From AWTP1-13 sp963840445 (GTDB taxonomy: Bacteria > Pseudomonadota > Alphaproteobacteria > Rhizobiales > Hyphomicrobiaceae), in NCBI GenBank assembly GCA_963840445.1, contig CAWIZC010000018.1, positions 322,343-386,342 on the forward strand: a DNA stretch of 64,000 bases, read 5' to 3'. Made by a program: the position numbers and the translations under genes. Shown here piece after piece: positions 17,765 to 26,899 of this stretch; the stretch's first letter is position 1; every line of letters begins with the position of its first letter. The notes under the pieces were generated by a model. It made no database searches. It had not been told where the DNA came from and was given only the letters and a program-made list of their open reading frames with translations.

Positions 17765-18358
17765 TTAGCGAGCCTGATATGCGGCGAGGAACGTGCTCAC
17801 CGCAATATCGACGACGTGCAGGATGCGCGCGTCATCCGGCGGACCGGCGAAATTGAACAGCATCGGCTTGAAGGTGGTCGACAGGCAGGAGTTGATGAAC
17901 TGCGCCGCGGCTACCTCGCAGTCGTGCGGCTTCAGGACCCCGGATGCGATCTTGGCTTCGAGATAGTGCTTGAGACGCCCGACTCCGGTCGCCGGTCCCG
18001 ATTGATAGAACCTGGCGCCCAGCTCGGGCATGCGATCGGCAATGGCAATAACTGTACGCAGTGTCGAGACGCCGCCCGGCCGACACAGGAACCGCGCCAG
18101 CTCGACGCCCAGGCGTCGCAGCTCGGTCGCAACGGCCGCTTGCTCGTCAAGGGTGAATATGTGGTCGGCCTGGTGCCGCCTCTCTTCCTCGACGATGGCC
18201 TCGAACAGCTCCTCCTTGCTCTTGAAGTAGACGTAGAGCGTGCCCTTGGAGACTCCGGCCTCGCGCGCGATCGCGCCCATGCTGGCGGCATCGAAGCCCT
18301 GCGCCAGGAACACCCGGCGGGCACCGTCGATGATCTGCGCCCGCTTGGCGGGGTCCAC
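17765..18358 (-). CDS. TetR/AcrR-family repressor of the adjacent efflux pair
   Basis: 197 residues from a GTG at 18358 (CGGGGA upstream). The helix-turn-helix lies at about 24-45 (ASMGAIAREAGVSKGTLYVYFKSKEEL). The C-terminal ligand domain is of the TetR_C type seen with multidrug pumps. An ATG at 18403 (MTTQDYRAADERE) lies just upstream but one frame off; joining them would need one base removed from a GGGG run, so the N-terminus may be longer. It is divergent from the HlyD gene and probably binds the two palindromes between them. Confidence 0.85.
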   Translation of the reverse strand: MDPAKRAQIIDGARRVFLAQGFDAASMGAIAREAGVSKGTLYVYFKSKEELFEAIVEEERRHQADHIFTLDEQAAVATELRRLGVELARFLCRPGGVSTLRTVIAIADRMPELGARFYQSGPATGVGRLKHYLEAKIASGVLKPHDCEVAAAQFINSCLSTTFKPMLFNFAGPPDDARILHVVDIAVSTFLAAYQAR

Positions 18359-18488
18359 TCCCCGGCTCTCGCTCGTCTGCCGCTCGATAGTCCTGCGTGG
18401 TCATGGCCTCTCCTTGCCCGTGAGGGCATCTCAAGAACGGCAACTTCCGGTCGATCATCTCCAGTCGAGACTCAGCTTCACAATACAT

Positions 18489-18561
18489 TGACCGAACCGT
18501 TCAGTCATTGACATAAGGGCTGATGTCACCTATGTCAACGCCTGACCGAACCGTTCGGTCA
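18489..18561. promoter_or_regulatory. Twin TetR operators
   Basis: Two 19-base palindromes: TGACCGAACCGTTCAGTCA at 18489-18507 (one mismatch) and TGACCGAACCGTTCGGTCA at 18543-18561 (perfect 9+1+9). Centres are 54 bases apart, between divergent tetR and hlyD genes; a dimer on each could repress both directions. Confidence 0.8.
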
Positions 18562-18711
18562 ATAGAAGCATGCATATGCAGGGTCATGAGGTGGGCAGTG
18601 CAAGACGTTCAAAATCTTCGTGGAACCGATGACGGGGTACTCCCGAATGTGGATGTCCACGGCGACGACTCGATCGGCCCCTCGTTCGGGGAGACGGCCA
18701 GCGCAGCCGGC

Positions 18712-19836
18712 ATGGATTCGCGTGGCGCGTCGCCAGTTGCAAAGTCCCGGTTCAGTGTTCGCAAGGCGGGGATCGCCGCGGCCGCGGTGCTGGCGCTCGG
18801 CCTCGGCAGCTACTACGGCCATTACTGGTGGACGGCGGGCCGCTACCTGGTGACGACCGACGACGCCTATGTAGGCGCCCGCAGCGCCACCCTGTCACCC
18901 AAGGTGGCCGGCTACGTGGCCGATATCGCCTTCAGCGACAACGACCATGTGAAGGCCGGCGACGTGCTGATCCGGGTCGACGACGGCGACTACAGCCTGG
19001 CCGTGCAGACGGCCCGTGATCAGATCGCCGTCCAGGAGGCGACGGTCGCACGGCTCGGCAAGCAGGTGGTGGCGCAGCAGGCAGCGGTCGAGCAGGCCAA
19101 CGCGCAGCTCGCGTCCGCCCGGGCCGGACAAACCCGCACCGATCTGGAATTGAAGCGGCAGCAGGATCTGTCCAACCGGCAGATCAACAGCCGCCAGCAG
19201 CTGGAGCAGGCGCAGGCCAACTACGACCAGGCTGTCGCGTTGGTGCAGGCCTCCCAGGCGGGCGTCGAGTCGGCTGCTGCCAACGTCGATGTCTTCAAGG
19301 CCCAGCAGGAGGAGGCCGGGCGTTCGCTCAAGCAGCTGCAGACGGCGCTGGCCAAGGCCGAGCGCGACCTGTCGTTCACCACCATCCGCGCGCCGTTCGA
19401 CGGCGTGGTCGGCAACCGCGCTGTGCAGGTCGGCGACTATGTACAGCCGACGCAACGGCTGGCCAGCCTGGTGCCGCTGGAGGCCGTCTACATCGACGCC
19501 AACTTCAAGGAGACGCAGGTCGCGCAGCTGCAGCCTGGTCAGCCGGTCAGCATCACCGTCGACGCTCTGCCGGGCCGCACGGTGGAGGGCCGCGTGGCGA
19601 GCTTCGCGCCGGCCTCGGGCTCGGTGTTCTCGCTGCTGCCGCCCGACAACGCGACTGGCAACTTCACCAAGATCGTGCAGCGCATCCCGGTGCGCATCCT
19701 GGTGCCCGCCAGCGTGGCTGAGCAATCCGTGCTGCGGCCGGGCATGTCGGTGGTCGTCAAGGTCAACACCAAGCCGGGCGCCGCGGCATCCTCGCAGCCG
19801 ATGAGCACCGCCGCGTTGCCGCGGGCCGTGAACTAG
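18712..19836 (+). CDS. HlyD/EmrA-type membrane fusion protein
   Basis: 374 residues from the ATG at 18712. A transmembrane anchor lies at about 15-38, then the biotinyl-lipoyl-like domain (YLVTTDDAYVGARSATLSPKVAGYV), a long coiled coil rich in Gln and Ala (about 100-220), and the beta-barrel (FTTIRAPFDGVVGNRAVQVGDYV). It bridges an inner-membrane pump to an outer-membrane channel. In-frame starts at 18586 (ATG) and 18649 (GTG) exist; GC-rich third positions begin near 18649, so the N-terminus is uncertain. The MFS gene follows after 42 bases. Confidence 0.85.
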   Translation: MDSRGASPVAKSRFSVRKAGIAAAAVLALGLGSYYGHYWWTAGRYLVTTDDAYVGARSATLSPKVAGYVADIAFSDNDHVKAGDVLIRVDDGDYSLAVQTARDQIAVQEATVARLGKQVVAQQAAVEQANAQLASARAGQTRTDLELKRQQDLSNRQINSRQQLEQAQANYDQAVALVQASQAGVESAAANVDVFKAQQEEAGRSLKQLQTALAKAERDLSFTTIRAPFDGVVGNRAVQVGDYVQPTQRLASLVPLEAVYIDANFKETQVAQLQPGQPVSITVDALPGRTVEGRVASFAPASGSVFSLLPPDNATGNFTKIVQRIPVRILVPASVAEQSVLRPGMSVVVKVNTKPGAAASSQPMSTAALPRAVN

Positions 19837-19878
19837 CCACGAGCTAGATCGGCAACCAGCCAGCCAGAGATAGGTGCC

Positions 19879-21480
19879 ATGGCCAATGCCACCACCATGA
19901 ACGCGACGGCATCGGGCGCCGCGCCGGCCGCTCCGGTCGACCAGGATCGCATCGAGCCGCGCCGGCTCGTCGCCTTCCTGTGCATGGTGTTCGGCATGTT
20001 CATGGCCATCCTGGACATCCAGATCGTGTCGGCATCGCTGACCGAGATCCAGGCTGGCCTGGCCGCCTCCGCCAACGAGATCACGTGGGTGCAGACCGCC
20101 TACCTGATCTCCGAGGTGATCATGATTCCCCTGTCGGGTTTCCTATCCCGCGCCATGGGCACGCGCCTGCTGTTTGCCATCTCGGCCGGCGGCTTCACCG
20201 CGGCCAGCCTGATGTGCGGCTTCTCCACCGGCATCAACGAGATGATCTTTTGGCGCGCCGTGCAGGGCTTCATCGGCGGCGGCATGATCCCGACCGTGTT
20301 CGCCACGGCGTACATCATCTTCCCGCGCTCGCGCATGGGTCTGGTGGCGCCCATGATCGGCCTCGTCGCCACGCTGGCGCCGACCATCGGCCCGACGGTC
20401 GGCGGCTATCTCACGGACGCGCTGTCGTGGCACTGGCTGTTCTTCATCAACATCGTGCCGGGCATCGCCGTGACGGCCGCGGCATTGATCCTGATCGACT
20501 TCGACAAGCCAGACTGGTCGCTGCTCAACCACTTCGACTGGGTCGGCCTGCTGTCCATGGCCGGCTTTCTGGGTGCACTGGAGTACGTGCTGGAGGAAGG
20601 CCCACGCAACGACTGGTTCGGCGACGATACGGTGCTGCTGTTTGCCTGGGTCTCGGGCATCTCGGCCATCGTCTTCTTCGTTCGCGTCCTGACTGCCAAG
20701 GAGCCGATCGTCGATCTGCGGGCTTTCACCGACCGCAACTTCGGCCTCGGCAGTCTGTTCTCGTTCGTGGTCGGCATCGGCCTCTACGGCCTCACCTACC
20801 TTTATCCGGTCTACCTGGCTCAGATCCGTGGCTACAACGCGCTGATGATCGGCGAGACCATGTTCGTGTCAGGCGTTTTCATGTTCCTGACCGCCCCGAT
20901 CGCCGGCCGGCTGATGACCAGGGTCGACCCGCGCTACATGCTGGTCGCCGGCTTCCTGTTCTTCGCGGCGGGCACCTATTGGATGACTTATCTGACCAAG
21001 GACTGGGACTTCTGGGAGCTGTTCTGGCCGCAGGTGTTCCGGGGCGTCGGCCTGATGATCTCCATGATCCCTGTCAACAACATCGCGCTCGGCACGCTGC
21101 CGCCCGAGCGGGTCAAGAACGCGTCCGGCCTATATAACCTGACCCGCAATCTCGGCGGCGCGGTGGGGCTTGCGGCTCTGACAACCATCCTGAACGACCG
21201 CACCGATCTGCATCTGGCTCGCCTGCACGAGAGCATCACCTGGTCGCGACAGCCGGCCATGGAGATGCTGAACAACATGACGCAGCGGTTCTCCTCCTAC
21301 GGCAGCGATGCGCAACAGATGGCGCTCAAGCAGCTCAACAGCATCGTGCATCGCCAGGGTGTGGTGATGGCCTTCGGCGACGTGTTCCTGGTGCTGACGC
21401 TGCTGTTCGTTGCCCTGGCGGTGCTCGCCTTGCTGGTGAAGCGCCCCGCAGGGGCCGCATCCGCTGGTGGCGGGCACTAG
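19879..21480 (+). CDS. DHA2-family (EmrB/QacA-type) 14-TM drug efflux permease
   Basis: 533 residues with about 14 hydrophobic helices. The family motif D in helix 1 (MAILDIQIVSASL), the ITWVQTAYLISEVIMIPL segment and motif A (GFLSRAMGTRLLF) are plain. Together with the HlyD protein upstream it forms an EmrAB-like proton-driven exporter; an outer-membrane factor is not encoded here. Regulated most likely by the divergent TetR. Confidence 0.9.
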   Translation: MANATTMNATASGAAPAAPVDQDRIEPRRLVAFLCMVFGMFMAILDIQIVSASLTEIQAGLAASANEITWVQTAYLISEVIMIPLSGFLSRAMGTRLLFAISAGGFTAASLMCGFSTGINEMIFWRAVQGFIGGGMIPTVFATAYIIFPRSRMGLVAPMIGLVATLAPTIGPTVGGYLTDALSWHWLFFINIVPGIAVTAAALILIDFDKPDWSLLNHFDWVGLLSMAGFLGALEYVLEEGPRNDWFGDDTVLLFAWVSGISAIVFFVRVLTAKEPIVDLRAFTDRNFGLGSLFSFVVGIGLYGLTYLYPVYLAQIRGYNALMIGETMFVSGVFMFLTAPIAGRLMTRVDPRYMLVAGFLFFAAGTYWMTYLTKDWDFWELFWPQVFRGVGLMISMIPVNNIALGTLPPERVKNASGLYNLTRNLGGAVGLAALTTILNDRTDLHLARLHESITWSRQPAMEMLNNMTQRFSSYGSDAQQMALKQLNSIVHRQGVVMAFGDVFLVLTLLFVALAVLALLVKRPAGAASAGGGH

Positions 21481-21528
21481 AGCCCTCTCGACCCGGATGA
21501 AATCGGGATCGGCAGCCATAACCCAGTG

Positions 21529-21583
21529 CTGAGCTTGTCGAAGCGCGGCACTATCGGACTAATGCGCCCTTCGACAGGCTCAG
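21529..21583. repeat. Interspersed inverted repeat
   Basis: CTGAGCTTGTCGAAG (21529-21543) faces CTTCGACAGGCTCAG (21569-21583), with one mismatch. This CTGAGCCTGTCGAAG-type sequence is a familiar short repeat of many proteobacterial genomes. It lies between convergent genes and may also act as a terminator structure. Confidence 0.6.
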
Positions 21584-21642
21584 GGCTTAGCATTTCAGAT
21601 GGAGGCAGTTCCGCTTCCATCGGCGCATGAACCTCACTCAAA

Positions 21643-22167
21643 CTAGCCGAAGTCCTTCATCAGCTGCATAAGCGACAGCCGGCGCTTGGCACCAAGCAGT
21701 TTCGCCAAGCGGGCCTCGTGACGGCCGGCCAGCCGTTTGCTGCGCGCGAGGGCGCTCGAGCCGTCGGCACGGAGGAACAAGGCATGCGAGCGGCCATCGC
21801 CGTTGGCAGCGCGCCGCTCGATCCATTTGCGGGCTTCCAGGTCGTGCAGCAGGCGGGCGAGGCGAGCGCGCTCGATGCCCAGCGCCCGGCCGATAGCGGC
21901 TTGTGAACTGCCTGGATTGGCCTCGATGAGGAGCAGGACGGAATACTGTGCGGGGCGCAATCGCACGGGCGCGAGCGTGCGTATGAAGTCCTTGAAAATC
22001 ATGACCTGCAAGCGTCGCACGAAATAGCCGAGGTGCTCGTCGAGGTGACCAAGTTCGAGCCGTTCGGCTTCGGCACGCTCTGCGATCTCGCGCTGCAGCA
22101 GACCGACCTTCCGCTCGCTGCCGGCGAGGGCCGATCGCGTCCTTTGCGCTCCGCTCGTCCTCGTCAT
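21643..22167 (-). CDS. MarR-family regulator
   Basis: 174 residues. An N-terminal helix region precedes the winged helix (PAQYSVLLLIEANPGSSQAAIGRALGIERARLARLLHDLEARKWIERR), with the wing following (GDGRSHALFLRADG). It is divergent from the binding-protein gene and shares a perfect 15-base palindrome with it, so it probably controls uptake of that ligand. The longer frame to 22248 overlaps the operator and is rejected. Confidence 0.8.
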   Translation of the reverse strand: MTRTSGAQRTRSALAGSERKVGLLQREIAERAEAERLELGHLDEHLGYFVRRLQVMIFKDFIRTLAPVRLRPAQYSVLLLIEANPGSSQAAIGRALGIERARLARLLHDLEARKWIERRAANGDGRSHALFLRADGSSALARSKRLAGRHEARLAKLLGAKRRLSLMQLMKDFG

Positions 22168-22207
22168 CGCTCTGCCATCACGTGATGCAACGATCTTGAC
22201 CCTGATT

Positions 22208-22222
22208 GTTGTCAATGACAAC
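22208..22222. promoter_or_regulatory. Palindromic operator, probable MarR site
   Basis: GTTGTCAATGACAAC, perfect 7+1+7 dyad, between the divergent marR-type and binding-protein genes. Confidence 0.65.
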
Positions 22223-22287
22223 GTTAGCACGCGCTCACGTGGCGCCAAACATAAGCAGCGCCACCGCGCTCACCCAGGGAGCTTCAT

Positions 22288-23491
22288 ATGCTACGCTTGC
22301 CTCGGCTTGCCTGCCGCATTGCTTATCCTTACCTGCTTGCCAGCCCATGCCGAGCAGAACGGCGTTCTGCGCATCGGCGTGCTCAACGACATGTCGAGCG
22401 TGTATGCGGACTACCAGGGACCGGGTTCGGTCGTTGCCGCCCAGCTGGCTGTCGAGGACTTCGCCAAGCAATCCAATCGCAAGGTCGAGATCCTGTCGGC
22501 CGACCATCAGAACAAGCCGGACCTCGGCAGCAGCATCGCGCGGCGCTGGATCGACACCGAAGGGGTCGACATGATCATCGACGTGCCGAATTCGGCGGTG
22601 GCACTGGCGGTCGCCGATATCGCGCGCGAGAAGAACAAGGTGGTGATCGGGTCAGGCGCCGGCACCGCGCTGCTGACCGGGGCAAAGTGCTCGCCCAACA
22701 CCGTGCACTGGACCTACGACACCTGGGCAATGGGCCACGGCGTTGCCAGAGGCGTGCTCCAACAAGGCGGCAAGACCTGGTTTTTCATCACGGCCGACTA
22801 CGCCTTCGGCCACGATCTCGAAAAGCAGGCCACCGAAGAGGTCCTGGCGGGCGGCGGCAAGGTGCTCGGCGCCGTTCGGCATCCCATTGCCACTAACGAT
22901 TTCTCATCATTCCTGCTGCAGGCGCAGGCGTCCGGCGCCGAAGTGGTGGCGTTGGCCAACGCCGGCGGCGATACCGCCAACTCCGTCAAGCAGGCCGCCG
23001 AGTTCAAGATCGGAGAGAAGCAGAAGGTGGTGGCGCTGATCTTCGATGTGCAGACCGTGCCCGCCGTGGGCATTGCGACAACACAAGGCTTGATAGCGCT
23101 CAACGCTTTCTACTGGGACATGAATGACGCAACGCAGGCCTGGTCCAAGCGCTTCCAGGACCGCCACGCCAAAAAGATGATGCCCAATCATATGCATGCG
23201 GGCGTCTACGCCGGCGCGCTGCATTACCTGAAGGCCGTCGACAAGGTGGGCTCGCCCGCGGACGGCGCAGCGGTGGTGAGCGCGATGAAGGCCATGCCGA
23301 CCGACGACCCGCTGTATGGCCATGGCGTGGTGCGCGAGGACGGTCGCAAGGTGCACCCGATGCACCTGCTGCAGGTCAAAACTCCGGCCGAGTCGAAAGG
23401 CGATTGGGACGTCTTCAAGATCGTCGGCACGATCGAGGCGGACAAAGCCTTCCGGCCGCTCAAGGACGGTGGCTGTCCGCTCGTAAAGTAG
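22288..23491 (+). CDS. Periplasmic ligand-binding protein of the branched-chain amino acid/amide type (5' end frameshifted)
   Basis: About 400 residues of Peripla_BP_6 type: LRIGVLNDMSSVYADYQGPGS at the start, VEILSADHQNKPDLGSSIARRW, and the end KAFRPLKDGGCPLVK. The signal peptide core (ALLILTCLPAHAEQ) is one frame off the only well-placed ATG (22288, with GGGAG upstream). A single extra base between 22290 and 22340 would explain this; otherwise a TTG in the coding frame is the start. No permease genes are adjacent, so it may serve a remote transporter or act as a sensor. Confidence 0.75.
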
Positions 23492-23497
23492 CGGCTG

Positions 23498-24181
23498 CTA
23501 TCGTTCCGGCTTGAATGCGCTGTCGGGCAGCGTCTGGATCCAGTCGTGCGATCCGCGCACGTGGCGGCGCATGGCGGCTTCGGCTGCTGCCTGGTCACCG
23601 GCGAGAATGGCTTGGGCGATGGCAACATGGTCCTGGTGCGACAGCTCGGCGTGCTCCGGCCGCATGGCGCGCCCGACCTGCACCATCACGACCGGCAGCT
23701 GCAGATTGACGATCAGTGCCGACAGCTGCGCGTTGCCGCCCATCTCGACGATAGTCCGGTGGTAGAGCCGGTTGTTGTCGATGAACACGTTCCAGGACAT
23801 CACCTGACCGGTCGGGCGCACCTTCTCCCAAACGTCGGTGAAAGTTTGCCGATTGTCGCCCTTGTCGATCTGAGTTGCTGCGAGCCCCGCCGCCAGTCCT
23901 TCCACGCACACGCGGATCTGGAACAGCTCCTCGACCTGGCGTCGTGACAGCCGTCGCACACTGGCGCCGCGGTTGGGGATGAGATCGACCATGCCCTCGG
24001 CAGCCAGGCGCCGGAACGCCTCGCGCACCGCGCCGCGGCTGATGCCGATCTCTTCCGTCAGATCGCGCGCGATGAGCCTCTGGCCGGGCACGAAGCGTCC
24101 GTCGACGACGCCCTGGCGAATGCAGACGCACACGTAGTCGACCGTGTCGCCGCGCCTTGGATCTAATGCCAGTCTGTGCAT
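23498..24181 (-). CDS. GntR/FadR-family transcriptional regulator
   Basis: 227 residues. The N-terminal winged helix is at about 10-75 (GQRLIARDLTEEIGISRGAVREAFRRLAAEGMVDLIPNRGASVRRL), then the helical FCD ligand domain with metal-binding His residues (NRLYHRTI, SHQDHVAIAQAILAGD, AAMRRHV). It is divergent from the dienelactone hydrolase gene and the following catabolic cluster, which it probably regulates. The start at 24181 is preferred over in-frame 24250. Confidence 0.85.
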   Translation of the reverse strand: MHRLALDPRRGDTVDYVCVCIRQGVVDGRFVPGQRLIARDLTEEIGISRGAVREAFRRLAAEGMVDLIPNRGASVRRLSRRQVEELFQIRVCVEGLAAGLAATQIDKGDNRQTFTDVWEKVRPTGQVMSWNVFIDNNRLYHRTIVEMGGNAQLSALIVNLQLPVVMVQVGRAMRPEHAELSHQDHVAIAQAILAGDQAAAEAAMRRHVRGSHDWIQTLPDSAFKPER

Positions 24182-24326
24182 GGAGCCCGCATGTCCGTTC
24201 CGTATACGCGAAGCAAGGTTTCGCCACGGGCGCTTGACAACCCACGCCACCGCCGCGATAGTGTCCTACAAACTTGTCACAAATAGTGTAGAACAAAAAG
24301 TAGTATCCAGCTAGCTGCGGGGGGAA

Positions 24327-25127
24327 ATGTGGTGTCCGCCGTCGGACATCGAAGAGATGGGCATCTCTATGATGGTCGGCGAGGCTCAGCTGATCCCGAC
24401 GCAAGGTACCGATGTCGAGCTGCGGGCTGCTGACGGCCATCAGCTGCATGCATATGTAGCAATCCCCGCAACTGCCGATGCAGCGGGCCTTGTCGTCCTG
24501 CATGAGATCTTCGGCGTCAACCCACACATTCGCGAAGTCTGTCACGACTATGCCCGGCGCGGATTCAAGCCGGTAGCGCCTGCGCTGTTTGATCGCGCGC
24601 AGCGAGGAGCGGCGCTCGGCTACGACGCCGACGGCATCGAGACAGGTCGCCGCCTGCGCACGTCAATTGCGCTGGAGCAAGTGCTCCTCGACGTTCAGGC
24701 CGCGATCGACAGCGTGCAGGCACCGCGGGGTGTCGCCGTGCTCGGTTATTGCTGGGGCGGCACGCTGGCGTTCCTGGCCGCCACCCGGCTGGAGCGGGTC
24801 GCCTGCGCAATCGGCTACTACGGCGCCCAGACAATCCCATTTGCTCACGAGACGCCGCGCGTGCCGGTGCTGTTTCACTTCGGCACCATGGACCCGCGCA
24901 TCTCGGAAGCCGACCGTGACACGATCCGGCACCACAACCCCCAGATCGAAACGCATCTGTTCCCCGCCGACCACGGCTTCAACTGCAATCATCGCAAGGA
25001 ATGGCACGCCCCAAGCGCCGAGAAGGCGCTGGGGCTGACGCTCGACTTCATGCGCCGGAACATGCCGTGCAGCCGAACGCGAGCGCATGACCTTCACACT
25101 CCTATCGCAAGCAGAAGGATGAACTGA
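24327..25127 (+). CDS. Dienelactone hydrolase family protein
   Basis: 266 residues, or about 252 if the ATG at 24369 is used, which fits the family better. The triad of dienelactone hydrolases is complete: nucleophilic Cys in LGYCWGG, Asp in MDPRIS and His in PADHGFNC. The family opens lactones or cleaves activated esters in ring-fission pathways. It is first in a same-strand cluster with three SDRs and an ABC importer; only 2 bases separate it from the next gene. Confidence 0.85.
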   Translation: MWCPPSDIEEMGISMMVGEAQLIPTQGTDVELRAADGHQLHAYVAIPATADAAGLVVLHEIFGVNPHIREVCHDYARRGFKPVAPALFDRAQRGAALGYDADGIETGRRLRTSIALEQVLLDVQAAIDSVQAPRGVAVLGYCWGGTLAFLAATRLERVACAIGYYGAQTIPFAHETPRVPVLFHFGTMDPRISEADRDTIRHHNPQIETHLFPADHGFNCNHRKEWHAPSAEKALGLTLDFMRRNMPCSRTRAHDLHTPIASRRMN

Positions 25128-25129
25128 GC

Positions 25130-25924
25130 ATGGATCTGGGCATCAAGGGGCGCGTAGCCCTCGTCACGGGCGGCAGCCGCGGCATCGGCCGCGAGACGGC
25201 GCGCGAGTTCCTGGAAGCGGGCGTCAAGGTGATGACCTGTTCGCGCCACGGCGATCAGTTGGAAGCAACCTGCAAGGAGCTGGCGCAGAAGACCGGCGGC
25301 GAGATCCGCGGCATCGTTGCCGACACCTCCAAGGAGGCGGAAATCAAGAAGCTGGTCGACGCCACGCTGAAAGCCTACGGCACGGTCGACATCCTGGTGA
25401 ACAATGCCGGCACCATGTACTCGGGCCGCTACGACGAAATGACCGACCAGGGCCTGCAGACCCAGCTCGATACCAAGCTGTTCGGCTTCATGCGAGCAAT
25501 CCGCGCCGTGTTTCCCATCATGCGCGACAAGAAATGGGGACGCATCGTCAGCATGATCGGCGGCGCCGGCAAAGAGCCCGATCCGTACATGTTCGGATCC
25601 GGCATCACCAACAGCGGGCTGCTCAACATCACCAAGTCGCTGTCGACCGAGTTCGCGCCCTACAACGTGCTGGTCAACGCGGTATGCCCCGGCTGGGTCG
25701 CGACGGATTTGTGGAAACGCAACGCCGGCGGTCTGCAGAAGGAGCTAGGCGTGACGTCCGAGGAGGAGGCCCGCCGACTAGCCTCCAAGAAAAATGCGCT
25801 GGGCCGCTTCGGCAAGCCGGAGGAGCTGGCCAACGCCATCGTGTTCCTGTGCTCGGAGCGCTCCAGCTACATTACCGGCGTGTCGCTCAACCTCGACGGC
25901 GGCCGTCTCAAGGGGCTCTGGTAA
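25130..25924 (+). CDS. Atypical SDR-fold protein 1 (catalytic tetrad replaced)
   Basis: 264 residues with the SDR fold: TGGSRGIG cofactor motif at 13-20 and NNAG at 91-94. The expected Asn-Ser-Tyr-Lys active site is not there: K116 (DTKLFGF) stands at the Asn position, G144 at Ser, S157 at Tyr and N161 at Lys, with the normal spacing of 13 and 4 residues. Its two neighbours show the same change. It may bind NAD(P)H and a ligand without classical dehydrogenase chemistry, or use different chemistry. It is tightly linked to the dienelactone hydrolase gene. Confidence 0.85.
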   Translation: MDLGIKGRVALVTGGSRGIGRETAREFLEAGVKVMTCSRHGDQLEATCKELAQKTGGEIRGIVADTSKEAEIKKLVDATLKAYGTVDILVNNAGTMYSGRYDEMTDQGLQTQLDTKLFGFMRAIRAVFPIMRDKKWGRIVSMIGGAGKEPDPYMFGSGITNSGLLNITKSLSTEFAPYNVLVNAVCPGWVATDLWKRNAGGLQKELGVTSEEEARRLASKKNALGRFGKPEELANAIVFLCSERSSYITGVSLNLDGGRLKGLW

Positions 25925-25930
25925 CACGCT

Positions 25931-26002
25931 GGTGTGATGATCGAGAAATTCGTCAGAGGTCGCAGCATGGTTCGGAGCGAATTTCTCGATCTGGATCACA
26001 CC
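25931..26002. repeat. Long palindromic element A
   Basis: Outer arms GGTGTGAT (25931-25938) and ATCACACC (25995-26002); inner arms GATCGAGAAATTCG (25939-25952) and CGAATTTCTCGATC (25978-25991). Together this gives a 22-bp stem with a 3-base bulge and a 25-base loop. Confidence 0.75.
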
Positions 26003-26020
26003 TGCCAGCTTATGATTCAA

Positions 26021-26092
26021 GTGTCCCTCATGATTCCGAAATTCGCTCGGGACACTGGCTGCAAGGTTTGGCGAATTTCGGAATCGGGACGC
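26021..26092. repeat. Long palindromic element B with alternative pairing
   Basis: GATTCCGAAATTCGC (26032-26046) pairs perfectly with GCGAATTTCGGAATC (26071-26085). The flanking GTGTCCC (26021-26027) can pair either with GGGACGC (26086-26092, one G-U) or with GGGACAC inside the loop (26049-26055), so two folds compete. It is related to element A through the GAAATTCG core. Confidence 0.75.
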
Positions 26093-26095
26093 TAG

Positions 26096-26884
26096 ATGGA
26101 TCTCGGTCTCAAGGACAAGGTCGCGATCGTCACCGGCGCCTCGCGGGGCATTGGCTTCGCCACGGCGCAGCGCCTGCTGGCGGAAGGGGCGCGCGTTGCC
26201 ATCTGCGCGCGCGACCAGGGCCGGCTCGATGAGGCCAGGGCCCGCTTGCAGGCGCACGGCGAGGTGCTGGCCGTCAGTGCCGACACCTCGGTGCCTGCGG
26301 CGCGCGAGGCATTCATGCGCGCCGTGGTCGATCGCTTCGGCCGGGTCGACATGCTGGTCAACAATGCCGGCACGCACGTGCGGGCCAGCGTCGACGACAT
26401 GACGGACGAGCAGCTGCAGCGGCAGCTCGACGACAAGCTGTTCGGCTTCTACGGCATGATCCGCCTCGTCCTGCCCGGCATGCGCGCGCGCAAGGACGGT
26501 CGCATCGTCAACGTCATCGGCCAGGCGGTGCGCCATCCCCATCCGGACCGGCTGCCATCCGGCATCGCCAACGTGGCGGCGCAGGCCATGACCAAGGCGG
26601 TGGCTGACGCGGTCGCGCGCGACAACGTGCGGGTGAATTCCGTGTGTCCTCAATACATTGCCACCGAGCTGGTGCAGTCGCTGATTGCCGGGGAGATGAA
26701 GAAGCGCGGCGTCGACCGGGCGACCGCAGCGGCCGGCTTCACGCGCGCCAACGTGCTGGGCCGGATGGGCGAATCCGAGGAGGTGGCCGACCTGGTGGCG
26801 TTCCTGCTTTCGGATCGCGCCAACTTTGTATGCGGCAGCTCGGTGTCGCTCGACGGCGGCTATCACCGCTACGTGTTCGGCTAA
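26096..26884 (+). CDS. Atypical SDR-fold protein 2 (catalytic tetrad replaced)
   Basis: 262 residues: TGASRGIG at 13-20, NNAG at 89-92. As in its neighbours the active-site tetrad reads Lys-Gly-Ser-Asn (K114, G142, S155, N159). The MDLGLKDKVA opening nearly repeats that of SDRs 1 and 3, which marks the three as paralogues from tandem duplication. The palindromes upstream separate it from SDR 1 and may set its own expression. Confidence 0.85.
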   Translation: MDLGLKDKVAIVTGASRGIGFATAQRLLAEGARVAICARDQGRLDEARARLQAHGEVLAVSADTSVPAAREAFMRAVVDRFGRVDMLVNNAGTHVRASVDDMTDEQLQRQLDDKLFGFYGMIRLVLPGMRARKDGRIVNVIGQAVRHPHPDRLPSGIANVAAQAMTKAVADAVARDNVRVNSVCPQYIATELVQSLIAGEMKKRGVDRATAAAGFTRANVLGRMGESEEVADLVAFLLSDRANFVCGSSVSLDGGYHRYVFG

Positions 26885-26899
26885 GGGAGCACACCGGCT

